This document shows, piece after piece, positions 28,540 to 37,345 of a DNA stretch of 64,000 bases. The stretch's first letter is position 1, and each line of letters begins with the position of its first letter. This stretch comes from Thalassotalea litorea (GTDB taxonomy: Bacteria; Pseudomonadota; Gammaproteobacteria; Enterobacterales; Alteromonadaceae). The translations under genes were made by a program, and so were the position numbers. The notes beneath the pieces were generated by a model, which was not told where the DNA came from, ran no database searches, and saw only the letters and a program-made list of their open reading frames with translations. The stretch lies in the NCBI RefSeq assembly GCF_005843925.1, contig NZ_VCBC01000004.1:186001-250000 (forward strand), read 5' to 3'.

Positions 28540-28989
28540 CTACTCTTCTACATAGAACTTTTGGGTAAACTTCAATTGCTGCTCGTCGCCATTGTTGTTA
28601 ATCAAAATATCAAAGCGATAGGTTTCATCATTTGGGTAGTCGATGGTCGCCAGATAATAGATGGCTTCGCCCTCTGTGACCTTATTAAATTTCAAAGTGA
28701 AGGTTTGCCCAACCAGGTTTGTAGCGGTGCCTGAGATCCCCACCGACAGCGCCGGTGTATCCTCTTTGGTTGTATCCAAGGCAACGATATTGAGCAATCC
28801 ACGATAGCGGCTACGCTCTATTTTGTAGGATTGTGCGACTTCCGGGGTTAAAAAAGTCGTCGGGATGCCGATGTAATGGACTTCCATTTTTCCCAGTTGT
28901 TTTACGTTTTGCTCTTGTTGTTGGCCAGAAGCGGTGGCAACAAGGCTTAGACAGGCAACTAGTAATAACCAAGGCTTAAACATATTCAT
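28540..28989 (-). CDS. DUF4426 periplasmic protein
   Basis: The 149-residue protein has a signal peptide (MNMFKPWLLLVACLSLVATASG) and the DUF4426 pattern MEVHYIGIPTTFLTPEVAQSY near 35, RGLLNIVALD and a closing LKFTQKFYVEE. The fold should be a small beta-sandwich. Function unknown. In many gammaproteobacteria this gene follows yggT, as here, though the gap is 239 bases. Confidence 0.85.
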   Translation of the reverse strand: MNMFKPWLLLVACLSLVATASGQQQEQNVKQLGKMEVHYIGIPTTFLTPEVAQSYKIERSRYRGLLNIVALDTTKEDTPALSVGISGTATNLVGQTFTLKFNKVTEGEAIYYLATIDYPNDETYRFDILINNNGDEQQLKFTQKFYVEE

Positions 28990-29228
28990 TTCCAGCTCAT
29001 TAGATCTAAGTTAATTATAACAGCTTTAAGGCATAGCCAGTGCATAGTTAGGACAGCGCTCTGGCGGGTATAATTGGTGTTTCCCAAATATGAAAATCGA
29101 CATCAAATGTTGAACGGCCATTCTAACTAGGCCCAAAGCCAGTAAATCACTGGGCTATCATACTGTTTTAACGAACGATTTGGTATATGGGAATTGAAGC
29201 GCTCGGCTAAGAGCGCCTTTCGATGGGG

Positions 29229-29777
29229 TTACAGCGACTGCCAAAAGGGCACGAAGCCGCCGAGGAATAGATTGAGAAAGTTCAATGCAACCAGTGCGAC
29301 TAAAACCGAGAGATCTAAGCCACCCATATCCGGTAGCATGCGTCTGATGGGATTCAGAAGTGGTTGGGTTAACTGGTGAAATAAAGATTGCACAGGATTA
29401 CCACTTTGCACAACCCAGCTCATCAATGCCATCAGTATTAAGACCCAGAAAATTAAGAATCCCGCTTGCTTGATAGTAAAAATTACGCCAATGATGATAT
29501 AGGTCACAATATCAATCGAGGCGCCATGGACAACGGCTAAAACGATGAATTTAGCAATGCCGACGAGCAGCGCAACGACTATCGTGGCGACATCAACACC
29601 GCCAAAGCCTGGAATGATGCGGCGAAATGGGTTGACTACAGGTGCCGTGGCTTTAACTACAAACTGGCTTAGAGGGTTATAAAAATCCGCTTGCGCTAAT
29701 TGTAGCCAGACTCTTAACAACAGAATCATTATGTAGGTGTCAAATAAAAAGGTCAGTAGGAAATTGACAGCTTCCAT
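29229..29777 (-). CDS. yggT: YggT family membrane protein
   Basis: The 182-residue protein carries two copies of the YggT domain, each with a pair of membrane helices and the motif NPLSQFVVKATAPVVNPFRRIIPGFGGVD (near 34-62) or its echo QLTQPLLNPIRRMLPDMGGLDLS (near 136). It is conserved next to yggS and proC. The role is not settled; links to osmotic response and cell envelope have been proposed. Co-directional with proC, 53 bases downstream of it. Confidence 0.93.
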   Translation of the reverse strand: MEAVNFLLTFLFDTYIMILLLRVWLQLAQADFYNPLSQFVVKATAPVVNPFRRIIPGFGGVDVATIVVALLVGIAKFIVLAVVHGASIDIVTYIIIGVIFTIKQAGFLIFWVLILMALMSWVVQSGNPVQSLFHQLTQPLLNPIRRMLPDMGGLDLSVLVALVALNFLNLFLGGFVPFWQSL

Positions 29778-29830
29778 GAATTCTCCAAATTTTTTTATTA
29801 ACTAGTTTAAAATTATCAGATTTTTTCGGT

Positions 29831-30655
29831 TTATGCGTTATCTTTGGCCATTGCAATGGCTCGATCTTTTGCGGCTTGCATGGCTTTATCGACCAATTCA
29901 GGCAATCCGCCTTGTGCAAATGTTAAAAGCGCTTGTTGCGTTGTGCCGCCTTTCGAGGTGACATTTTCGCGCAACGTAGAAATTTCTTGATCGTGATTTT
30001 CAACAACCATCTGCGCAGCCCCTAAAGCAGTTTGTTGCACTAAGGCTCTGGCTTGTTGCGGATTAAAGCCCAGGGCAATGGCTTTATTTTGCATCGCTTC
30101 CATAAATGCGAAAAAATACGCTGGTCCGGAACCGGATACGGCAATCAAATCATCGATATTTTCTTCCGCTTCCAACCACTGGACTATACCAACACTCGCC
30201 ATCAATGTATCTGCCAAATGTTTTTGCGGATCACTGACCTCAGCGGATGCAAACATGCCACTGACGCCTAAGCCCAATTGTGAAGGCGTATTTGGCATAC
30301 AGCGAATTACCGGCGCCGCAAATCCTAGTGCGTTTTGTATTGGTTTAATATTGACGCCTGCGGCGACACTGACAAAACATTTGTTCGACAGACTGACATT
30401 TTTTGCCAGTTGTTCACAGACCGGTTGAATGAAATGCGGCTTTACCGCCAAAACGATAAGGTCAGCTTGCGAACAAGCCGCAACGTTGTCTTGAGTGATG
30501 GTGATGCCAAAATCCTGATGCAAAGCGTCGAGCTTACCGATGCTTGGGTTTGCAGCAATGATGTTTTTGGCAGGGTAACCGTTGGCAACTAATCCAGCGA
30601 TAATCGCTCGGCTCATATTGCCGGCGCCAATAAAGGCAATGGTGTTATTGGTCAT
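29831..30655 (-). CDS. proC: Pyrroline-5-carboxylate reductase
   Basis: The 274-residue enzyme reduces P5C to proline with NADPH. The Rossmann motif IAFIGAGNMSRAIIAGL is at 6-22. MPNTPSQLGLGVSG and SGSGPAYFFAFMEAM belong to the active site, and VTSKGGTTQQAL near 230 is the C-terminal signature. Length is normal. It is the middle gene of yggS-proC-yggT. Confidence 0.96.
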   Translation of the reverse strand: MTNNTIAFIGAGNMSRAIIAGLVANGYPAKNIIAANPSIGKLDALHQDFGITITQDNVAACSQADLIVLAVKPHFIQPVCEQLAKNVSLSNKCFVSVAAGVNIKPIQNALGFAAPVIRCMPNTPSQLGLGVSGMFASAEVSDPQKHLADTLMASVGIVQWLEAEENIDDLIAVSGSGPAYFFAFMEAMQNKAIALGFNPQQARALVQQTALGAAQMVVENHDQEISTLRENVTSKGGTTQQALLTFAQGGLPELVDKAMQAAKDRAIAMAKDNA

Positions 30656-30752
30656 AGGTGTCTACTTATCTATTTCGTATTTTTGCTGTATTGCATTGAT
30701 AGCAACCAGTTTCATTTACAATTCTAATTACCGCAAAGGTAGTTGAAAACAT

Positions 30753-31439
30753 TTAATCGCGCTTGCCGAAAATCGCGGTGCCGATGCGTACCATGGTTGA
30801 TCCGCATCCAATTGCCTGCGCCATATCGTTGCTCATTCCCATCGACAACGTATCGACTTCAGGGTAGCGCTGTTGCAGTTGCAGATACAAGTTTTGTAAC
30901 GCCGAAAATTGTTGCAATTGCTGTTCGATATTGTCGGTTTTTTCTGGAATTGCCATCACCCCGCGTAGTCGTAACTGTTTACAGTTGTTGATAAAATCTG
31001 CAAGAGTGAATAATTCTTGAGCACTAACCCCAGATTTACTTTGCTCGTCGCTAATATTCACTTGTAAACAAACGTTCAGAGGGGTAATGTTAGGATCACG
31101 TTGTTCATTCAGGCGTTTAGCGATTTTTTCCCGGTCGACACTGTGGACCCAGGAAAAATTATCCGCGATCAAACGGGTTTTATTAGCTTGAATTGGCCCT
31201 ATAAAATGCCAGTTTAGGTCAGAATTATGTGCAAGTTGTTGAATTTTACTGACAGCTTCCTGAACATAGTTTTCACCAAAATTTCGTTGTCCCGCATCTA
31301 TCGCCTGCTGAATTAACTGCGCTGATTTTGTTTTGCTGACCGCTAAAAGGGTAACTGAAGACGGGGCTCGATTTGCCTGAATACAGGCATTGTGAATCTG
31401 TTGTTGAACCTGAGTCAGCCTGGTAACAATTTCTGTCAT
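30753..31439 (-). CDS. yggS: PLP homeostasis protein (PROSC/YggS family)
   Basis: The 228-residue protein binds pyridoxal phosphate without known catalysis and keeps B6 pools balanced. LLAVSKTKSAQLIQQAI (about 29-45) carries the PLP lysine; FGENYVQEAVSKI, WHFIGPIQANKTR and SMGMSNDMAQAIGCGSTMVRIGTAIFG follow in the family order. It is divergent from pilT across 42 bases, a classical arrangement. Confidence 0.95.
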   Translation of the reverse strand: MTEIVTRLTQVQQQIHNACIQANRAPSSVTLLAVSKTKSAQLIQQAIDAGQRNFGENYVQEAVSKIQQLAHNSDLNWHFIGPIQANKTRLIADNFSWVHSVDREKIAKRLNEQRDPNITPLNVCLQVNISDEQSKSGVSAQELFTLADFINNCKQLRLRGVMAIPEKTDNIEQQLQQFSALQNLYLQLQQRYPEVDTLSMGMSNDMAQAIGCGSTMVRIGTAIFGKRD

Positions 31440-31481
31440 GTTTTATTTCTTTATAACAATGATAATAAGTTAAGGGAATGT

Positions 31482-32525
31482 ATGGATATTACCGAACTCT
31501 TGGCATTTAGTGTTGAACACAATGCATCCGATTTACATCTATCTACAGGCATGCCCCCCGCCATTCGAGTAGACGGTGACGTACGTAAAGTTAACGTACC
31601 CGCCCTTGAAGATAAAGACGTCAACGCGCTGGTTTACGATATTATGACTGATCGCCAGCGAAAAGAATACGAAGAAAATCTAGAAGTGGATTTTTCCTTT
31701 GAAGTGCCAAATCTTGCACGTTTCAGGGTAAATGCATTTAACCAGAATCGTGGGCCGGCAGCTGTTTTCCGTACTATCCCCAGTGAAATATTATCTTTGG
31801 ACGATTTAGGTTGTCCCGATATCTTCCGAACGATTTCAGAAAACCCGCGTGGCTTAGTGTTGGTTACCGGTCCTACAGGTTCAGGTAAATCTACGACATT
31901 GGCGGCAATGGTCGATTATATTAATGATACCAAGCGTGATCATATATTAACCATTGAAGATCCAATCGAATTTGTTCATCCAAATAAACAATGTTTGATT
32001 AACCAACGGGAAGTACATCGTGACACTCTGAGCTTTAACAATGCATTACGCTCAGCACTGCGTGAAGATCCCGATGTGATTCTGGTTGGTGAGATGCGTG
32101 ACTTGGAAACCATTCGCCTGGCGATGACCGCTGCAGAAACCGGTCACCTGGTATTTGGTACTTTGCATACAACCTCAGCACCGAAGACGATTGACCGTAT
32201 TATCGATGTATTCCCTGCCGCTGAAAAAGACATGGTTCGCTCCATGCTTTCGGAATCTTTGCGCGCGGTAATTTCACAAACCCTCGTCAAGAAAGTTGGT
32301 GGTGGTCGAGTGGCGGCCCATGAAATCATGATCGGTGTTCCGGCAATTCGTAACCTGATTCGAGAAGATAAAATTGCACAGATGTATTCTGCGATTCAAA
32401 CCGGGATGCAACATGGTATGCAAACCATGGATCAATGCCTGCAGGACCTTCTGAGTCGCGGCATGATTTCCCGTGATGACGCAATGGCAAAAGCCGTAGA
32501 TAAAAACCAATTCAGAGTTTACTAA
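31482..32525 (+). CDS. pilT: Type IV pilus retraction ATPase PilT
   Basis: The 347-residue ATPase powers retraction of type IV pili from the cytoplasmic side. It starts MDITELLAFSVEHNASDLHL; I moved the start to ATG 31482, which has AAGGGA upstream and gives the family length. Motifs: Walker A GPTGSGKSTT, Asp-box TIEDPIEFVH, Walker B VILVGEMRD, His-box TAAETGHLVFGTLHT, and the C-terminal AIRNLIRE. pilU follows after 28 bases. Confidence 0.96.
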   Translation: MDITELLAFSVEHNASDLHLSTGMPPAIRVDGDVRKVNVPALEDKDVNALVYDIMTDRQRKEYEENLEVDFSFEVPNLARFRVNAFNQNRGPAAVFRTIPSEILSLDDLGCPDIFRTISENPRGLVLVTGPTGSGKSTTLAAMVDYINDTKRDHILTIEDPIEFVHPNKQCLINQREVHRDTLSFNNALRSALREDPDVILVGEMRDLETIRLAMTAAETGHLVFGTLHTTSAPKTIDRIIDVFPAAEKDMVRSMLSESLRAVISQTLVKKVGGGRVAAHEIMIGVPAIRNLIREDKIAQMYSAIQTGMQHGMQTMDQCLQDLLSRGMISRDDAMAKAVDKNQFRVY

Positions 32526-32553
32526 GGCTGATAACCGTAAGCAGGGATTAATT

Positions 32554-33675
32554 ATGTATTTTCATCAATTATTGCAAAAAATGATTGAAATGGATGGCTC
32601 GGATTTATTTATCACGGTGAATCTGCCACCCAGTGCCAAAATTAACGGCGAATTAACGCCAGTTTCTGAAGAAGTACTGACCTATGGATCGGCACTGGAG
32701 CTGGTTGAAGGTTCGATGAGTGAAAGGCAGTTAAAAGAATACGAAGAAACCAAAGAATGTAACTATGCGATTGCGGTAGATGGCATCGGTCGTTTCCGTA
32801 TTTCGGCTTTTTGGCAACGAGAAATGCCAGGCATGGTCATTCGTCGAATCGTCACCCAAATCCCAGATGTTGATCAGCTCGGTCTACCGCAAGTGTTAAA
32901 AGACGTGGTGATGTCCAAGCGTGGTCTGGTGTTGTTCGTTGGTGGTACAGGTACTGGTAAATCAACTTCGATGGCGTCACTCATCGGCTATCGAAACCGC
33001 AATGCCCGTGGTCATATCCTGACCATCGAGGATCCGGTTGAATTCGTCCATGAGCATGGAAAATCGATGATCACCCAGCGTGAAGTTGGGATGGACACCG
33101 AATCGTTTGATGCAGCGCTGAAAAGCTCTTTACGTCAGGCTCCCGATGTCATTCTGATAGGTGAGATCCGTTCTCAGGAAATCATGGAACATGCGTTAAG
33201 TTTCGCGGAAACGGGTCACTTATGTATTGCAACACTCCATGCAAACAATGCCAACCAGGCCATTGACCGTATTATGCACTTAGTGCCAGCAGAACAGCAT
33301 GGCAAGTTATTGTTCGATTTGGCACTTAACCTGCGAGGCATTATCGCTCAGCAATTGGTACCAACGCGTGACGGTGATGGGCGTGCGGCGGCAATCGAAA
33401 TCCTGTTAAATTCTCCTTACATTGGTGAATTGATTAAAAAAGGCCATGTTGGCGATATCAAGGAAGTGATGGCTAAGTCCCGAGAATTAGGGATGCAGAC
33501 CTTTGACCAGGCGTTGTTTGATTTGTATGAAGCCGGAACAATCAGCTATACCGATGCCTTGCATCATGCGGATTCACCGAATGATCTACGCTTGATGATC
33601 AAGCTTCGTTCAAATGAACAAACTGGTATGGGTGGATTAAAAGGAGCGACCTTAGACGGCTTTGATGACGACTAA
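32554..33675 (+). CDS. pilU: PilT-dependent type IV pilus retraction motor PilU
   Basis: The 373-residue PilT paralogue supports retraction together with PilT. Walker A is GGTGTGKSTS, the Asp-box TIEDPVEFVHEHGKS, Walker B VILIGEIRSQEIMEHALSF and the His-box AETGHLCIATLHA. The extended C-terminus after LRLMIKLRS (ending GATLDGFDDD) is a PilU feature. It forms one operon with pilT and ends at a strong stem-loop. Confidence 0.95.
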   Translation: MYFHQLLQKMIEMDGSDLFITVNLPPSAKINGELTPVSEEVLTYGSALELVEGSMSERQLKEYEETKECNYAIAVDGIGRFRISAFWQREMPGMVIRRIVTQIPDVDQLGLPQVLKDVVMSKRGLVLFVGGTGTGKSTSMASLIGYRNRNARGHILTIEDPVEFVHEHGKSMITQREVGMDTESFDAALKSSLRQAPDVILIGEIRSQEIMEHALSFAETGHLCIATLHANNANQAIDRIMHLVPAEQHGKLLFDLALNLRGIIAQQLVPTRDGDGRAAAIEILLNSPYIGELIKKGHVGDIKEVMAKSRELGMQTFDQALFDLYEAGTISYTDALHHADSPNDLRLMIKLRSNEQTGMGGLKGATLDGFDDD

Positions 33676-33714
33676 TCACGCTAAAATCCAAGGTTAGAAA
33701 AATAGTTGGAACAC

Positions 33715-33746
33715 TAAAAAGCAGAGCTTATCCTCTGCTTTTTTTA
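33715..33746 (+). terminator. Terminator of pilT-pilU
   Basis: AAAAAGCAGAG / CTCTGCTTTTT with a CTTATC loop, followed by further T, lies 40 bases after the pilU stop. The A run on the other side makes it bidirectional. Confidence 0.9.
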
Positions 33747-33748
33747 TG

Positions 33749-34055
33749 TCATTAAAAAGATAGGATAACAACTCAATAATTTTCTTGAACCCCCTCCAAT
33801 CCGATTTAGTCTGCCTACGTTTCATTAAACAGCTATCAAAATAAACCCCGCACTTTTCATCGATATATTTAACAAGACAGCCATTATTTAACAAGACAGC
33901 CATGGTTGCCAACCCAGCTATGCAATAGATATTTAATAAGACACCCACGATAACGATGCAATCGTCGGGTCATTATGGCTTTTGTGAAAAACAGGGGGAG
34001 GAAGTTTCGATAGCTTCTGGCCATTAAACATCAACAGTCGAAATTTTCGCGTTTA
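33749..34055. other. Intergenic DNA with inverted degenerate copies of the array motif
   Basis: No convincing gene. On the minus strand this stretch carries three near-copies of the core found in the adjoining tandem array, read in the opposite sense: GTGGGTGTCTTATTAAAT (about 33931-33948), ATGGCTGTCTTGTTAAAT (about 33885-33902) and GGCTGTCTTGTTAAAT (about 33868-33883). A minus-strand frame of 84 codons at 33694-33948 is built partly from these copies and runs through the pilU terminator, so I do not accept it as a gene. Confidence 0.55.
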
Positions 34056-34505
34056 TTGATTCGAGATTACTGTGGGTGTCTTGATAAGGGATTACTGTGG
34101 GTGTCTTGATAAGGGATTACTGTGGGTGTCTTGATAAGGGATTACTGTGGGTGTCTTGATAAGGGATTACTGTGGGTGTCTTGATAAGGGATTACTGTGG
34201 GTGTCTTGATAAGGGATTACTGTGGGTGTCTTGATAAGGGATTACTGTGGGTGTCTTGATAAGGGATTACTGTGGGTGTCTTGATAAGGGATTACTGTGG
34301 GTGTCTCGATAAGAGATTACTGTGGGTGTCTTGATAAGGGATTACTGTGGGTGTCTTGATAAGGGATTACTGTGGGTGTCTTGATAAGGGATTACTGTGG
34401 GTGTCTTGATAAGAGATTACTGTGGGTGTCTCGATAAGAGATTACTGTGGGTGTCTTGTTAAAAGATTATTGTGGGTGTCTTGATAAGAGGTTGCTGCAG
34501 GGGTT
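34056..34505 (+). repeat. 25-bp tandem repeat array, 18 units
   Basis: Eighteen back-to-back units of exactly 25 bases begin at 34056. The common core is ATTACTGTGGGTGTCTTGAT followed by AAGGG. Units 2-10 and 12-14 are identical or nearly so; units 11, 15 and 16 have TCGATAAGAG or AAGAG variants; unit 1 and units 17-18 are degenerate, as expected at array edges. There are no spacers, so it is not a CRISPR. It lies between converging pilU and metK. All three frames contain stops or lack a start, so it is not coding. Confidence 0.95.
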
Positions 34506-34540
34506 TGATCGCTGATGTCGTTACTCGTGTGATGGAAATG

Positions 34541-34566
34541 AAAAAAGGGCTTGAAAGCCCTTTTTT
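34541..34566 (-). terminator. Terminator of metK
   Basis: AAAAAAGGGCT / AGCCCTTTTTT with a TGAA loop lies 20 bases after the metK stop. A and T runs on both sides allow it to act in either direction. Confidence 0.9.
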
Positions 34567-34585
34567 ATTGGAATGATGAGTTGGG

Positions 34586-35776
34586 TTAGTCTAACCCTGC
34601 GGCCTTGCGTAACGTATCGGCCTTGTCAGTTTTTTCCCAGCTAAATGCGGTAAACGTGTCTTCACCGACAGTCATTTGGTAAGGCTCGCGACCAAAATGG
34701 CCATAAGCGGCGGTTTGCTGATACATTGGGTGTAATAAATCGAGCATTTTGGTTATGCCGTACGGGCGTAGGTCGAAATGGTTGCGCACTAGCTCAACCA
34801 ACGTATCTTCGTCCAATTTACCGGTACCAAAGGTTTCTATTGCGATTGAGGTCGGTTCTGCGACACCAATGGCATAGGATATCTGTATTTCACAACGATC
34901 TGCCAGTCCAGCAGCGACGATATTTTTCGCTACATAACGACCAGCATACGCGGCGCTGCGATCCACTTTTGATGGATCTTTACCTGAAAAAGCACCGCCG
35001 CCATGACGAGCCATGCCACCGTATGTATCGACGATAATTTTACGACCCGTTAATCCGCAGTCACCAACCGGACCACCAATTACGAATCGACCTGTTGGGT
35101 TGATGTGGTACTTGGTATCTTCGGTTAATAATTCCGGTGGTAATGTGTGCTTGATGATGTTTTCCATCACCGCATTGTATAGGTCTTCCTGTTTGATATC
35201 TGGGTTATGCTGGGTCGATAACACAACGGTATCAATGGCGATGGGTTTACCATCTTCATAGACAAAAGTAACTTGAGATTTCGCATCTGGACGCAACCAT
35301 GGCAAGATGCCGGATTTACGCGCTTCCGCCTGACGCTCGACCAAACGATGAGAGTAATACAATGGCGCGGGCATTAAGGATTCGGTTTCGTTGGTTGCAT
35401 AACCAAACATCAGACCCTGATCCCCAGCACCTTGATCTTCTGGTTTTGCTCGATCAACACCCTGAGCAATTTCAGGAGATTGTTGACCAATTAAATTCAT
35501 AATGCCACAGGTTTCTCCATCGAAACCTACATCGGAAGAGGTGTAGCCAATATCACAAATTACTTGGCGGGTAATTTTTTCTAAATCGACCCAGGCTTCA
35601 GTGGTCACTTCACCCGAAATGATCGCCACCCCGGTTTTTACCATGGTTTCGCACGCGACACGCGAATGCTTATCCTGGGCAATGATCGCATCCAGTACAG
35701 CATCGGAAATTTGATCTGCGATTTTATCTGGGTGACCTTCAGAAACCGACTCTGAAGTAAAGAATTGCTTAGCCAT
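34586..35776 (-). CDS. metK: S-adenosylmethionine synthetase
   Basis: The 396-residue enzyme makes SAM from methionine and ATP. It starts [22 protein letters not shown]; the ATG at 35776 is chosen over an upstream in-frame start 22 codons earlier because it matches the family N-terminus. [12 protein letters not shown] (about 115-126) and [19 protein letters not shown] (near 258-276) are the two MetK signatures. A MetJ operator lies 131 bases upstream. It is monocistronic. Confidence 0.97.
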   Translation of the reverse strand: MAKQFFTSESVSEGHPDKIADQISDAVLDAIIAQDKHSRVACETMVKTGVAIISGEVTTEAWVDLEKITRQVICDIGYTSSDVGFDGETCGIMNLIGQQSPEIAQGVDRAKPEDQGAGDQGLMFGYATNETESLMPAPLYYSHRLVERQAEARKSGILPWLRPDAKSQVTFVYEDGKPIAIDTVVLSTQHNPDIKQEDLYNAVMENIIKHTLPPELLTEDTKYHINPTGRFVIGGPVGDCGLTGRKIIVDTYGGMARHGGGAFSGKDPSKVDRSAAYAGRYVAKNIVAAGLADRCEIQISYAIGVAEPTSIAIETFGTGKLDEDTLVELVRNHFDLRPYGITKMLDLLHPMYQQTAAYGHFGREPYQMTVGEDTFTAFSWEKTDKADTLRKAAGLD

Positions 35777-35906
35777 AATGCCTCTATCTATAAAAAATTC
35801 AGTCTTGGTACCAATCGCACCGACTGCTTGGCCATCTATCAAAAAGCATATGCCAAGTTCAATATAGTGCGAATTCTACCTTCTCAAAAAACAGAAATCT
35901 ACTTTT

Positions 35907-35922
35907 TTACGTCTAGACGTCT
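35907..35922 (-). promoter_or_regulatory. MetJ operator (two tandem met boxes) upstream of metK
   Basis: Read on the minus strand, AGACGTCT (35922-35915, a perfect consensus box) is followed directly by AGACGTAA (six of eight matches). MetJ dimers bound to SAM occupy tandem 8-bp boxes to repress methionine genes. A TATATT at 35866-35861 with TTTTGA 17 bases before it is a plausible promoter between operator and gene. Confidence 0.85.
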
Positions 35923-36108
35923 AAAAAGGTTCAATCAAGTTTCTGTATAAAAAGTCGACAATTGCTTTAAATGTTGTCAGGAGAATTAACACTAACAATG
36001 TTTAAAATTTAGAGGTTATGTCTAAAGTACTGTAAATAAAGGGTATTTTATTTAGGCATAGATAATGCAAACATGATGATGCACAGAAGTAAGTCTGGCG
36101 CCTCTATC

Positions 36109-36128
36109 GTTATCGTTGCAACGATAAC
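36109..36128. promoter_or_regulatory. Perfect 20-bp palindrome, putative operator
   Basis: GTTATCGTTGCAACGATAAC is its own reverse complement over all 20 bases. It lies 65 bases before a 29-codon ORF with a strong ribosome site and about 330 bases upstream of metK's start on the other side. The even symmetry and lack of a loop argue for a dimeric repressor site rather than a terminator. I cannot name the regulator. Confidence 0.55.
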
Positions 36129-36193
36129 CAGCCATCAAATTCGCGGAGGTCAGTAGTAGCGTGTTTCTTTAAGTTATCAACAAGGAGTAAGCG

Positions 36194-36283
36194 ATGCCTT
36201 TAAAATATCGAATCTTCGTGAAATACCTTTTGCCTTTTAGCATATTGATTATGTCCGTTTATGCGCACAGCATGATCGGGTAA
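36194..36283 (+). CDS. Unannotated 29-aa single-span membrane microprotein
   Basis: AAGGAG lies seven bases before an ATG that opens 29 codons. The product begins MPLKYRIFVKYLLPFSILIM and ends SVYAHSMIG: a basic N-terminus and one hydrophobic stretch of about 15 residues. This is the typical form of small inner-membrane regulators. No family is recognised. A perfect palindrome lies upstream, and rsmE follows after about 220 bases. Confidence 0.45.
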   Translation: MPLKYRIFVKYLLPFSILIMSVYAHSMIG

Positions 36284-36501
36284 ATCCTCCTGATTGCCAT
36301 TAATGACTATTGAAGCCGCACGGTTTCATATTAGGCCATAAGCTCGTCAATCATTCGCCCAGTAATATTGTCTGCGAGCTTAAATACGAGGTGATATTAA
36401 TTTCTTTCTATACGTTTGCGGATATCGCTCTTTTCATTTTCAGTTTTTTTTCCGTACAATACTTTTTTTGACTCACCATCTAGCGACACTACTGAATCAT
36501 T

Positions 36502-37254
36502 ATGACGCCAAAAACACGTATTTTTGTTCCCGATAATTTACAGTGTGGAACGACTCAAGCGCTAACCGACGATGCTTTTGGCCATGTGGTACGGGTATTA
36601 CGACTGGCTGAAGGGGATACCATCGCGGTATTCAATGGTGATGGTTATGAATATTTGGCGACCCTAAGTGATGTTGCGAAAAAACGAGCCAACATTAAAA
36701 TTTTCGAACAAACGCCGGTGATCAACGAGTCACCGCTGCAACTGCACCTCGGACAGGTGATATCCAGAGGTGACAGAATGGATTTCACTTTGCAAAAATC
36801 GGTAGAGTTGGGAGTCAGCGAAATTACTCCCTTGTTTAGCGAACGTTGCGGCGTAAAACTCAGTAATGAACGATTACAAAAGCGGGTGTCGCAATGGCAG
36901 AAAATTGTTATTTCTGCTTGCGAGCAAAGTGGCAGAGCATTCGTACCTAAGGTAAATGATGCAATCAATCTCGAAGAGTTTTTACAGCAGAAAAGTGACG
37001 CTTTAAAGCTTAACCTGCACCCAAGAGCTGAGCATTCAATAATGGGGCTACCGATAGAGGATATAGCGGCTTCGCATCAGAATAAAGTGCGCTTGCTTAT
37101 TGGCCCAGAAGGCGGTTTGAGCAATGACGAAATTGAAACGGCGGGCAATCAGGGCTATACCGAGGTTCTTATGGGACCACGAGTATTGCGAACGGAAACG
37201 GCCGCGCTTACCGCGATAACCGCACTTCAATGTCGCTTTGGAGATTTACGTTAG
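36502..37254 (+). CDS. rsmE: 16S rRNA (uracil(1498)-N3)-methyltransferase
   Basis: The 250-residue SPOUT methyltransferase modifies U1498 of 16S rRNA. It begins TPKTRIFVPDNLQ with a PUA-like N-domain (HVVRVLRLAEGDTIAVFNGDG near 28-48). The knotted C-domain has LLIGPEGGLSNDEIETA (about 200) and MGPRVLRTETAALTAI. Length is normal. It heads rsmE-gshB-yqgE-ruvX, an order common in this group. Confidence 0.95.
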   Translation: MTPKTRIFVPDNLQCGTTQALTDDAFGHVVRVLRLAEGDTIAVFNGDGYEYLATLSDVAKKRANIKIFEQTPVINESPLQLHLGQVISRGDRMDFTLQKSVELGVSEITPLFSERCGVKLSNERLQKRVSQWQKIVISACEQSGRAFVPKVNDAINLEEFLQQKSDALKLNLHPRAEHSIMGLPIEDIAASHQNKVRLLIGPEGGLSNDEIETAGNQGYTEVLMGPRVLRTETAALTAITALQCRFGDLR

Positions 37255-37345
37255 CCCTTAACTTGTTGATACGGCTGAACTAGAATAGCAACTATGAAAT
37301 CTTACATCGCCCAGTTGGCGATAGACAATAATTCAGGAATAGTGA

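Noticed and set aside
33694..33948. 84-codon minus-strand gene
   Set aside because: It reads through the pilU terminator and its N-terminal half is made of repeat motif copies; no ribosome site is seen.
34056..34505. CRISPR array
   Set aside because: The 25-bp units abut directly with no unique spacers, and no cas genes are present.
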